Shown here: piece after piece, positions 11,347-20,498 of the stretch
Numbering within the stretch: the first letter of the stretch is position 1
Layout of the letters: every line of letters starts with the position of its first letter
From: Arabidopsis thaliana
Taxonomy: Eukaryota > Streptophyta > Magnoliopsida > Brassicales > Brassicaceae
Direction of reading: 5' to 3'
Assembly: GCF_000001735.4 (NCBI RefSeq)
Contig: NC_003074.8
Coordinates: 16,251,261 to 16,315,260 of the forward strand
Length of the DNA stretch: 64,000 bases
Notes under the pieces: model-generated
Database searches by the model: none
Seen by the model: the letters and a program-made list of their open reading frames with translations, nothing else
Told to the model about the DNA's origin: nothing
Program-made: the position numbers and the translations under genes

Positions 11347-11615
11347 TGATATGTTCATGAGAAGTTGGCACGTGTGAGAACTGAAGTGAGAGATTGGAGT
11401 CACGTGTGAAGAAGCTTATAAATAGTAAGAGAGAGTAGAGAGAAAAGGATCCTGCGTGATCATTGATGTGTAAAGAGGATTAGAGCTTTATGTGCTCTGT
11501 TCTTGGGAGATAAGATTTGAGAACTGTAACTCCAAGCTTATCGATTTAGGGTTTGTTTCATTGTAATTGGGATTTTAAGGATAAGAAAGAGAGATTCATA
11601 GTTTCATTCTTATCA
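11347..11615 (+). repeat. Right LTR (269 bp)
   Basis: It begins TGATATGTTCATGAG and ends CATTCTTATCA, about 98 percent identical to the left LTR by eye. The bases after it (AATGGGCC) coincide with the first five bases after the left LTR, so the true edge could be up to five bases further right. Confidence 0.9.
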
Positions 11616-11969
11616 AATGGGCCTTCGCATCAATATATGAATGAATAGTTGTGAAACAAAAAGCTTGCTGCTTTTTCAATATTTGTTTTTTCTGCAACTG
11701 CTTGTTCATTCCTAAACATTTGATAAATTTCGAGGCGATGGACCAAGGGTCGTATTTTGGAGTTACAAAATACAAATGATACACTTTTAGAATGTGATTT
11801 GGAGTAGAGTAAGAATTTGTAAATAGTCTAAAAAGAAGTGATGTATGATTGTATATGACTTTACTTTAGCAATGTAACTTCTGTTTGGATTACTAAAAAT
11901 CACTCTCATCGTAAATTACTGTGCAAAGGAACAAAGCACAAAAAAAAAAGCAACAAAGAAACAGAAGAA
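11616..11969. other. Intergenic, promoter side of the WAK-like gene
   Basis: A short spacer between the LTR element and the next gene. No coding region is supported. An A-rich stretch (11938-11970) directly before the ATG is probably 5'UTR. Confidence 0.5.
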
Positions 11970-12491
11970 ATGCAAGAAATTCCCAGAAAAATCGTCCTTC
12001 TTCTTCTCTTCTTCTCTCTAATTCTCCCACCTTCCACACAAAACCCACAAGAAGAAATCTACTACTGTGGTAACACTCTAATCTCAAACCCATCTGAACT
12101 CATAACCTGCAGATCTGGAAAACTCTACTTCAAAAGCTCAACTGGTCTCTTCCATGTCTCCGGAACAGAGGAAGTGAAATTAAGAGCTAGGGTGTCTATG
12201 GAAGTCGAAGGTCACATACCGGACTTATGCATCGCTTGTGAGAGACCTAAGGGTAACTGTGGTGTTGCTCTAAGATGTCTTTGTCATCCTAAAGAATGCA
12301 GTTAAGTCTTGAGCTAATTCTGACTTGCATTAATGAAGATTATTATCTCTCTGTTTATTGATTCTTTTGTGGGTGATTTTGTAGAGAATAAAGTTATCAA
12401 CTTTGGAACCAAGTCTCGAGCTTTATCTGGTAACTTACAACAGCTTCTTCCACTTTTGTTGTTGTTGGCTATGTTTCTTATCTGTTTTTGA
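11970..12491 (+). CDS. Secreted Cys-rich WAK-associated-like protein, probably GPI-anchored
   Basis: Exon 1 (11970-12300) encodes a signal peptide (KIVLLLLFFSLILPPS) and a cysteine-rich domain. The C-terminal pattern DLCIACERPKGNCGV...CLCHPKEC resembles the WAK-associated C-terminal domain found outside LRK10-like receptor kinases. Read straight through, the frame stops one codon later (ECS, 111 residues). However, GT at 12301 and the acceptor TTTTGTAG ending at 12384 join in frame to exon 2 (12385-12491), adding KNKVINFGTKSRALSGN and a hydrophobic end (LLPLLLLLAMFLICF). A small-residue region followed by a terminal hydrophobic tail is what a GPI-anchor signal looks like, which would give a 145-residue cell-surface protein. 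There is no kinase domain, so it may bind cell-wall oligosaccharides or be a decoy relative of a receptor. A copy of exon 2 lies at 13973. The gene is real with good confidence; the splice is inference. Confidence 0.72.
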
Positions 12492-13131
12492 TTTGTAAAA
12501 CTGTTTGATCCTTGTGACTAGTCTTTAAAACAAACATATGTAATTCAGCTTTGGGATTTGTGTTTAGGCTTACTTCTTGAATACAAATTTGGATATAATC
12601 TATGGTTATTTGATATTTCAGTGTGTGTTCCCTGGCTGGATTATGATTTATGTACTTTTGTTAGACGGTTTTTTCATACACAGACAGAAACCAAACTGAA
12701 TTAGACTCTAGAGTGACCAGCTATGATAGTAAAAGAGATAAATTTTTAGGTGGAATTCAAGAGGTGGAAGCTGTATAGGAGTGTACAAGTCCAGAAGCGA
12801 AAGAGTTTGTTTTGATCCCTAAAGGAGGTAGCTTTGTTTCTCAGGGAGTGTTCATGCTAGGAAAAGATTAGGAGATAACGCTAAGATTTTGGTAAATCCA
12901 GTCCATTGTTTGCAAATCGGTAGTATGTGTTTGTGTAGAGAAAGGATCAGTTGTATTGTAATTTACTGTTATAAACATTAAAGAGGTTCTTCTCTTTTAC
13001 CAAAAAAAAAGAAAAAGAAAAAAAAAGAGGTTCTTCTTCTCCTAAGAGAGAGCCTTCTACTGCTCCATCTCCATATTCTTCTCCTTCTCAATCTTCTTTT
13101 TAAAACCTAATATAGAGTGTAAACAACGAAA
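12492..13131. other. Intergenic with a short coding-like remnant
   Basis: Near 12756-12869 one frame reads ECTSPEAKEFVLIPKGGSF and ends in GKD and a stop after an upstream in-frame TAG. This could be an exon scrap, but I do not recognise it. AAGAGGTTCTTCT is repeated at 12981 and 13026 around an A-rich run. Confidence 0.4.
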
Positions 13132-13844
13132 CTAATGAGAGGTTTTTAATATGTTACCAAGAATCAAGAAGGCATGAGCAAATTTGTTACATCCACTTAG
13201 TTTTAGTGCCTTCTTTACACATCCTTCTCCTATAATAGAAACGCGAGCATAGCTAGGGAGAACCATTACTCGCGTGACCTCTCCATATGAAGAGAGATAT
13301 TTACACACCGCCATCTCGATATCAATCACAGGAAGCAAAGTGTCATATCCAGTAACGTTTAGGCTTTGTTCTTTGGTTCTTCTCTCAGCAAGAGCAGCAC
13401 GTCAATGAATGATCCATGGTTTCTTTCTGTCATGGTGCAGCTTTAACGATTGCAGTTCCACTAAGTTCCAATGCTTTCTCTTCAGCACCTTTTCCCTCAA
13501 TCCTCATGAAGGAAACACTCTTGATGGTACCCTTTTCAAAGTCTCTAGGAACATAAATATGTTTGATCTTTCCGCATGAAGAGAAGTGTTTTCTCAATGC
13601 GAGTTTGAGAGTATAGGCATGAAGCTAAGTGTTATATCCCTCAATGGAAAACGGGTCATCACTATTCTTCAACTCCAGCGATTTTAAACCCTAAAGGTAC
13701 AAAAGAATTAATCAGAAATTCTATTACGTCATAATTTTTTTTTTTCTTTCTTGTGAAGAAAGAAACCATTAATAAAGAAGCAAAGAGTACGTAAGAAGAA
13801 ATATTTAAGGAGAAGAAGCTTACTTTGGTGGCTGATTCGTCCAT
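13132..13844 (-). pseudogene. Broken two-RRM RNA-binding protein
   Basis: On the minus strand, exon 1 (13844-13824) gives MDESATK, with GTAAG following. Exon 2 starts at 13690 after TTTAG and continues GLKSLELKNSDDPFSIEGYN. It then meets TAG (13625-13627) but resumes as LHAYTLKLALRKHFSSCGKI, IKHIYVPRDF and KGAEEKALELSG, a plain nucleolin-type RRM. After KAAP the frame shifts; AALAERRTKEQSLN follows in one frame and then VTGYDTLLPVIDIEM with KYLSSYGEV starts a second RRM (13338-13132). One internal stop plus frame changes between the RRMs mark it as a pseudogene. The parent is a small plant RRM family related to nucleolin-like proteins; I cannot name the gene. Confidence 0.72.
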
Positions 13845-13944
13845 GGAGAAGTTGAGAAGAGCGACTTCTATGGTTCGAAAGATATGTTTTCAGATTTAAG
13901 TATCTGAAGAAGGTTTTTTTTTGGCTTTTGTTATTGATGTTTTT

Positions 13945-14052
13945 CTCTGTTTCTTTGTGAGTGATTTTGTAGAGAATAAAGTTGTAACTAGAGCTTTATC
14001 TGATAACAAGCACCAGCTTCTTCCACTTTTGTCTTGGCTTTGTTTCTCATCT
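13945..14052 (+). repeat. Duplicate of exon 2 of the WAK-like gene
   Basis: GTGATTTTGTAGAGAATAAAG at about 13961-13981 matches the intron end and exon start at 12373-12393, and the match runs through AGCTTTATCTG(G/A)TAAC and CAGCTTCTTCCACTTTTG. The terminal hydrophobic stretch is disrupted (LLPLLSWLCFSSENN), and no exon 1 precedes it. It is an orphan exon copy. Confidence 0.75.
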
Positions 14053-14154
14053 GAAAATAACGTGACAAAGGATTTATCTCTTCGGATATCGTCCATGAAG
14101 ATATATCTTGCTACAAGAGTACAACTAATGCATAAAGACAAAAATGATCTTTGA

Positions 14155-14850
14155 AAAGGTAAAGTATTGAAATTCAAACACATCTTAAACGATTACCTTT
14201 TCTTTGTTGATACTTTGACCAATATATATGTATGGTCTCTTAACACATATATTATTTTATACATTGTTTTTGATAGGAAATAATATTCTTTATGAAAAGC
14301 AAGCCTCTATGTTTGGATGGTCTTTTAACTGAACTTCCGCGAACAACATATAGACTGAAGAATTCACTAGTGGTTTAGTAAATAGTGATAAGATTGTCGT
14401 CTCTACATGAGTTGCCTTTTATCAATGTCTCTTTCCTCGAACCTCAGTTTCTTCATTGTACGTATAATTCTTCCCATGTAAATTCCTAGTCATGTATAAA
14501 ATATGGTGTATTTGAAAAATAAAATAAAACAAAGTTTCACTTTTATTTATGAAATTCAAAATTTAAGTGTGACCAACAAGGGTGTTAATTCCAATCATGA
14601 ACCCGCATGTTAAGTATAGATGTCATGACAACATGTTAATTAGAACTAATTTTTAAAGGTTCAAAAAAGATTAGGTCTTTCGAGTTAGTCCATCATGATG
14701 GATGATTTTAAACAGCTAAATCCACACTATCGGCAGGCAAACCCGCAATCATGATATTTTACCATGTTGCGAAGAAGATTAGATGGAGCAGGCTAGTCCG
14801 TTTTAACGATATTAGGTACCAACTCTATCATAAAGAAGAATGAAAAAAAT
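14155..14850. other. Intergenic, nothing recognised
   Basis: AT-rich spacer on the 3' side of the minus-strand thionin-like gene. I see no gene, RNA or repeat boundary. Confidence 0.5.
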
Positions 14851-15054
14851 CTACCTTGAATTAGTTTTTGGAGGAGTAGGACCACCACATTTGATCTTAC
14901 AATGTTCAAAGCAATTTCCATCGTACTCGCTACAGCTGCGAGAACAATACCTAAAGCAACCTATCCAAGTCTTTCTATGTTTATGTCGTGCTTCTCCTCC
15001 TATTGCAGCAATCATCACCAACAATATTACCATTATCACATTCGATTTTGTCAT
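14851..15054 (-). CDS. Thionin-like secreted six-cysteine peptide
   Basis: An intronless 67-residue precursor. Residues 1-22 form a signal peptide (KSNVIMVILLVMIAAIGG followed by EA). The mature part is basic with the regular pattern C-x3-C-x3-C-x6-C-x3-C-x3-C (GCFRYCSRSC and GNCFEHCKIKC), ending in a proline-rich tail. This matches the plant thionin-like cysteine-rich peptides, which are secreted and usually linked to defence or to reproductive tissues; activity of this one is unknown. A TATAAATA box lies about 70 bases before the ATG. It could equally be placed among the wider family of plant antimicrobial-like peptides. Confidence 0.82.
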   Translation of the reverse strand: MTKSNVIMVILLVMIAAIGGEARHKHRKTWIGCFRYCSRSCSEYDGNCFEHCKIKCGGPTPPKTNSR

Positions 15055-15122
15055 TTTCTTTTTCTTTTCAAAACATTAGTTTTTGCGTTTATCTTACAGG
15101 AGCTTTTATCTGCGTCACGTTC

Positions 15123-15130
15123 TATTTATA
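15123..15130 (-). promoter_or_regulatory. TATA box of the thionin-like gene
   Basis: TATAAATA on the minus strand, about 70 bases upstream of the ATG at 15054, a normal plant spacing. Confidence 0.6.
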
Positions 15131-17737
15131 AGTTGTTTAGTACATTTCTATAGAAAGTTAGTTTGCTAGTCAATTTGAATCGGTTTACTAACAAACTTGG
15201 ATTTGAATATGTCTTAACTGATTTGTAATTTCTATTTAGTTTAACAAATGCAAAATGTGAATTCAACGCGAGAAAGTCAACCTTAAATCATTAAAAAGAT
15301 AAGGTTTTAGTTTTCGATCGTCCTTTTTATAAATGGAATCAATTTATTATTACTAGGTGATCACCCGCGTTACGCAGAGGATTTTTTCGTATTATTTAAT
15401 TTATATATAATTTTTATTTATCTAATCATTCACTCATGCAATAAGCAATTACTTTTACTATTAAAAATATTTTTTCTAAAAATATTCTCAACAATGCATC
15501 ATACACATAATTCATAAACAACGTTTGTATTAAATTTATTTAGCAGAAGGTAATATTGGATTCTAGAAATTTAAGAATCTGATGATGGAGTTCCTTACGT
15601 ATTTTTCATCCTCAGTGATTTATTGTATAAATATCAATTTAAGAGAATATAAATATCAATTTAAGAGAATAACTTATTCAAATCATTAAGTAATCCACAA
15701 TTATTATATACTCATACTTTGAGTTTGGATTACAAAAAAAAAATCTTCGAGTATGAGAAAACTATTAAAATGGTTTTATTGAAAAATCATGTAATATTAA
15801 AATAAATTTAGTAATACTACAATTAAATAATAAATATATTATTAACTTATAAATTAGAAATTGAAGAGATTATATTAATTAATTAATAGATACATGAAAA
15901 ATGGTAAAGTAATGATGTGTCAATTATATATAGAGAGTTGACCAATTTTCATATATATGATTTGAATCTGCTATCTATGTTTTTTTGAATAATTTGATTT
16001 TGGTTGTGTCACAAAAATAAAATAAAATATGCCGTTCGTATAAACAAAAATTAAATAGATACTAGGGATATGTGAAATGCACTATAGAGAAAAAGGCAGT
16101 TGCATTAAGAAAATTAAAAATTTAAATTACTTATTTATAATCGATACAAAAATTATACTATTAATTAGGAAGCATTGGATATAATATAACCTTATAAAAG
16201 GTAAGATATTACAAAAAATACCATTGGTTTTAAGTATTTTTAAATTAATTCATTAAGGATGTAATAGTAATTACAAAATTCATAAATTTAAATAAAAACA
16301 GAAAATACTTTTAAGTAATTATTAGTTTCCAAAATTCATATCTAGCTGGTATGAGTACGGGTTATGAAAACTATATAAAATAAATTTGTTTGCACACATA
16401 ACCTTGCACATATATACTTTGTTACACATATTCTATTTACGATGGATATAACAAGTTAATGTTTTTGTTTCATGTATACGAGACGGGTTATGGGATGAAG
16501 AATTTATGACAAATACAAGACGGGTTAGCTTTCCGTTCCAAAATAACTAATATAACATGATATAACCGAAACTAAAACTGAATTCATATCCTATTTAACA
16601 CCCATAATCAAATGGTTAAAAATATTTTGATTAGTTTAGATTTTTTTAAAAATAAAATATGAAATTCCCGCACGTACGTTATAGTTTAAAATCAGATACA
16701 ATAATCATCGATGATGTTGCATTACTTTCAGAATATTAATATAAATATATGAATTTACGTCATATAGAAAATAATAGAAAATTTTAATCAATAACAATCG
16801 ATAATTTATTAATGACTAAGCATTTGTCGTAAAAACAAATGATGCTAATTTATCTACGCCCACATCACTTTCACTTAAAAAAAGAGACATTTAAGAATGT
16901 TATATAAGCGACTTTGGTTTTTTTATGGTGTAACAAAGTTTTTTTATTTTTTTTTCCAGCCAACCAAATATAATATATCATAAAAAATTTACAAGATACA
17001 TAAACATTCTAATACAACCATTGACACAAATAAGGGAAATCGAAACAATTTCGATGAAGAGGTGGAGAGCAACCAAGCTATTTTTAGTCTTACAGGCTAA
17101 CAGAGAATATCTGTTATGTCCCCCCTCCATATAAGAAAGTTTATTAGCAACTATTATTCCAAAATGAATTTAATGGTTTGCTTCCATATTAATTAATGAA
17201 ATTAAATAATATTGGTTATTATAAAAATGATTTAATATTAACGAAATTAAATATTAAGATTATTTTAATAAATTAATGTAAATACTAACATCATTTATAT
17301 TAACTGATGTAAAATTAACCTCATATTTTGCAGCTGATACATATTAACATTAATTCAAATAATTCTTTTAACCGATGCAAAATGCATCAATTATTTCAAT
17401 CAATGCTAATATTTTGCACCACCGAATTTAACTATTTAATTTTTATTTAGATTACATGTATCTTTTTCTTGAGTACACTTTTTTTGTTGATTATAATTTA
17501 TATATGGTTTAAGCTATATGTATTTTTATTAAAATCTTAACTATTTTGGTTTTTTTGATGACTTTATAATCGAATAAACTATTAAAAAATTCCATAATTT
17601 TTTTTTTTTGCGAGAAAACAGATTTGTGTGTTTTGGTAAAGCAATAGGGTTGTTGTCGATGACAAAAAAAGAAACTATATGGTTATTGTTGTGTCGGGAA
17701 AATGCAATTTTATGGTTTTTAACCAAAAAAGAAGAAG
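15131..17737. other. Gene-free, AT-rich, transposon-derived
   Basis: No gene is supported. A Helitron 3' end in minus orientation starts at 15353. ATAAATATCAATTTAAGAGAAT is repeated back to back near 15627-15671. Further stretches carry short motifs such as ACGGGTTA(T/G) (16350-16530) that recall Helitron interiors, but I cannot draw an outer boundary. Confidence 0.5.
15353..15385 (-). mobile_element. Helitron 3' terminus (minus orientation)
   Basis: Read on the minus strand, a GC-rich hairpin (GCGTAACGC core) is followed by GGTGATCAC and CTAG, then host T. This is the layout of Arabidopsis Helitron 3' ends (hairpin close to a CTRR end inserted between A and T). The 5' end, expected to the right, was not found with certainty. 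Confidence 0.65.
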
Positions 17738-18640
17738 GAGATTTGCAAAACTACCTTTTTTTTACTACTCTTTTGTAACATACTCTTTCGTGTTGTCCAT
17801 TTTTAAAAATACTCATTTCCTTGAACAGAATTACCAAATTATCCTCATCTAATAGGAACATGTAATTGGAAACTAAAATTTTCCTACCAAATTTTTTTTT
17901 CCCGCCAAAATTTTTCACAGCTATAAAAATCCTTGTAAATTTTTTTTGGCGAGAAATAGATTTACAAGTGATTTTAAAAGGGTTTTACAAGATTTACAAG
18001 AGATTTTTAAAGGTTTTAAAAAACTTTACAAGAGTTTAAAAAACCCTTGTACATCTTTTAAAACCCTTTTAAACCCTTTTAAAATCTCTTGTAAATCTTT
18101 AAAACCCTTTTAAAATCCCTTGTAAATCTTTTAAATCATTTTTAAGCCCTTTAAAATCCCTTGTAAATATTTTAAAACCCTTTTAAAATCCCTTGTAAAT
18201 CTTTTAAAACCCTTTTAAAATTCCTTGTAAATCTTTTAAAACCCTTTTAAAATTACTTGTAAATATTTTAAAACACTTTTCAAACAATTTAAAAATCCCT
18301 TGTGAAGCTTTGTAAATCTTTTAAAGCCCTTTAAAATCCCTTTTAAAATCCCGTATAAATCTTTTAAAACACTTTTAAAATCCCTTGTGAAGCTATTTCC
18401 CGCCAAAAAAAAAATTGGCGAGAAATTTTTTTTTCAAAATTTTTTGGCGAGAAATTTATTTTGGAATATTTTAAGCGAAAAATATTAATATTTCATTTTG
18501 TTTACCTAAAACAATTTCCAAATAGGGGTAAAATGGTCATTAAAAAATTTAAAGAGGGTAGAAATGAAAATGACAAATAGGAAAGAGTATAATTAAAAAA
18601 GGATAATGTGAAAAGGTCATTTTCAGCAATTATTCAGAAA
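17738..18640. mobile_element. Foldback / MULE-like non-autonomous element
   Basis: The outer 100 bases on each side are imperfect inverted repeats: the left shows ATACTCTTTCGTGTTGTCC (17779-17797) and the reverse complement of the right shows ATACTCTTTCCTATTTGTC. Inside these lie a second inverted pair of GGCGAGAAAT and CCGCCAAAA motifs, and then a tandem repeat. No transposase reading frame is present. Long imperfect terminal inversions suggest a non-autonomous Mutator-like or foldback element; I could not find a clear target-site duplication. Confidence 0.5.
17935..18390. repeat. Tandem ~30-bp repeat with an inverted left arm
   Basis: From about 18040 to 18390 a unit close to CTTTTAAAACCCTTTTAAAA plus TCCCTTGTAAAT repeats roughly ten times with drift. 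The left part (17955-18035) carries the same unit in the opposite orientation (GATTTACAAG, AAAAGGGTTTT). A transcript across it would fold into a long hairpin. Confidence 0.8.
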
Positions 18641-19244
18641 AGAATATAAGATAATGATTCTGTCGGAAAATTCAATGTTACACTTTTTTTTTACGGAAAC
18701 AAGATTTTGTTACTTTTTACGGGATGACATAGTTTGCGACTTTTACTGGAAAACAGTTTAAGTAAAAAAATCACAAATTTAGGGATTTTGGCATAAAACA
18801 CACAATTTTGCGGTTTTTTGTAGTAGAAACGGATTCAATATCCAAGATCCTGAAATATGTTATCAGTCAAATACAAATCATGTATATAAATATATGCTCC
18901 CGAAATGACAGATCATAGATCACCTTCCGAGTTTCGTAAAACAGTATTCACTTTGTTAATTAATTACCAAATATTTTCACCAAAGCGAACAAATAATAGA
19001 CATCGTCAAAAATGAAAATGACCAACAACTTCATAAATCATAATAAATACAAAACCATTTACTATATATGTGTCCATTATGGTCTGCGCATGCTCTCACA
19101 GCTTGGCGATTGTGTCAAAGTAAAAGAAGGTGAGCTGAACCGTGTTATTCGTGGACATATAAAATTCCACATATGAGAAAGTGAACTTTGGGCCTACTAT
19201 ATATTTTCGTAATCAAAATTTTTATTAATTTCTGAATTCATTTA
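18641..19244. other. Intergenic, nothing recognised
   Basis: AT-rich spacer between the foldback element and the Helitron. No gene is seen. Confidence 0.45.
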
Positions 19245-19940
19245 TCCTCTATATATTAAATTATTAATAGAGAATCACACTTAAAAAACAAAATTTAGTT
19301 ACAGTCGTATTTACAGAAATGCCAGCTGATGTGTCAGAGCAATTCTCAATCAATTTACTTCATTGTCCCTCATTTACTAGATCATTTATAAAATTTATCA
19401 TTAGTAGTACATATAAATATCTCAATAACAGAAACAATAAAAAGTAAATCCAATTAAAAGTAGTAAATAATTAAAAAAAGAAATTCCAATTAAAATAATC
19501 TAATAATTAAGCAAGTAATATTTCAGAACTTAATATAGAACTACTTTCGTTTTTATATAGAAACATAAATCATATGTTAACAAAAATATTAATATAGTAC
19601 TACTTTCATTTTTCTAATCAGATATTACCAATACATTTATAAATAAAGTTTTTTCCAAAAATAATATCAATTACACTTAAGTAAATTATAAATATTCAGA
19701 AGATTCTAAAAATATAATTTTAATTTAATTTAATAAGAAAATTATAAAAATAATAACTAATATATTTATACATATTTAATAACAATCAATATACGGGCAA
19801 TAATAATTTTAATGCAAAAACTAGATGGTTCAAAAAAAAAATATTACATTAAATAATACACAGGCAAATTTCAGATTTCAAATAATAAAAAATTTACTAT
19901 AATATATTTATCCCACACATAGTGCGGATAAACTATCTAA
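19245..19940 (+). mobile_element. Short non-autonomous Helitron, both ends visible
   Basis: It starts TCCTCTATATATTAAATTATTAATAGAG after a host A and ends with a degenerate hairpin (CCCACACATAGTGCGG), an AT-rich spacer and CTAA followed by host T. These are the Helitron rules: TC start, hairpin near a CTRR end, insertion between A and T, no target-site duplication. At 696 bp with no coding capacity it is an ATREP-like non-autonomous copy mobilised by a Rep/helicase elsewhere. Confidence 0.7.
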
Positions 19941-20498
19941 TTTTTCTTGAAGTAGGTAACTAAGTTTTAATTGAAAAACAAACAATTAAAAAACTATATA
20001 TATATATATACATATGTATATATAATAATAGAATATTCAATACTTTTTAAGAGAAATTTTACCATCCACTGCTCAAAAGAAACACCAATGATCTTGATAT
20101 TTGTAGAAAAATCTATGGACGTAACACCAACAATACAAAACCATGGTAAGAACTAAGAAGAAATGAAGAATATCGCTTTCACGTAAACCAACAATATCAT
20201 ATATTTCAATAAAGACAACTATTATTATAGTTTTCAGAAAGAAAAAAAAGTATAGAAATTACATGGAAGGTGGTAGGTGAAGGATTTTACCGAATTACAT
20301 ACGTCAAGACTAATTTTGTCAAAAACAAAACAAAATTTATTCTTGTGTGTTAGTGTGTATATAAGACCATCTCTCTTCTCCTTTATCTCTCAGCTTGAGC
20401 TTCTCTCTCAACGAAAGAACTCAAGCTTTCCAACACTATAAATCTATAATACAGCTTTTATTCTCAAATTTTGTTTGTCTTACCATCATTACCAAACC
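19941..20498 (+). promoter_or_regulatory. Promoter and 5'UTR of ADT4
   Basis: TATATAAG at 20358-20365 is a good TATA box about 135 bases before the ATG, implying a 5'UTR near 100 bases containing CT-rich sequence (CTTCTCTCTC). Upstream is AT-rich sequence next to the Helitron end. An A-rich microsatellite of TA repeats lies near 19997-20025. Confidence 0.6.

Larger units (their letters stand above)
8597..11615 (+). mobile_element. LTR retrotransposon, gag-like only, non-autonomous
   Basis: Two near-identical LTRs (8597-8864 and 11347-11615) bound a 2.5-kb interior. Each LTR starts TGATA and ends TATCA, a perfect short terminal inversion. A primer-binding-site-like TGGTGCGTTAGTG starts two bases after the left LTR, and a polypurine-like AAATGGGGGAG precedes the right LTR. 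The interior has a gag-like reading frame followed by two more open stretches in other frames; no protease, reverse transcriptase, RNase H or integrase motif is visible. The LTRs differ by only about five changes, so insertion was recent on an evolutionary scale. The 5-bp flanks (GATTG and AATGG) do not match, so a clean target-site duplication is missing. Confidence 0.88.

Noticed and set aside
18040-18390. Regularly spaced repeats, at first glance CRISPR-like
   Set aside because: The units abut with no unique spacers, drift in sequence, and the genome is a plant nucleus.
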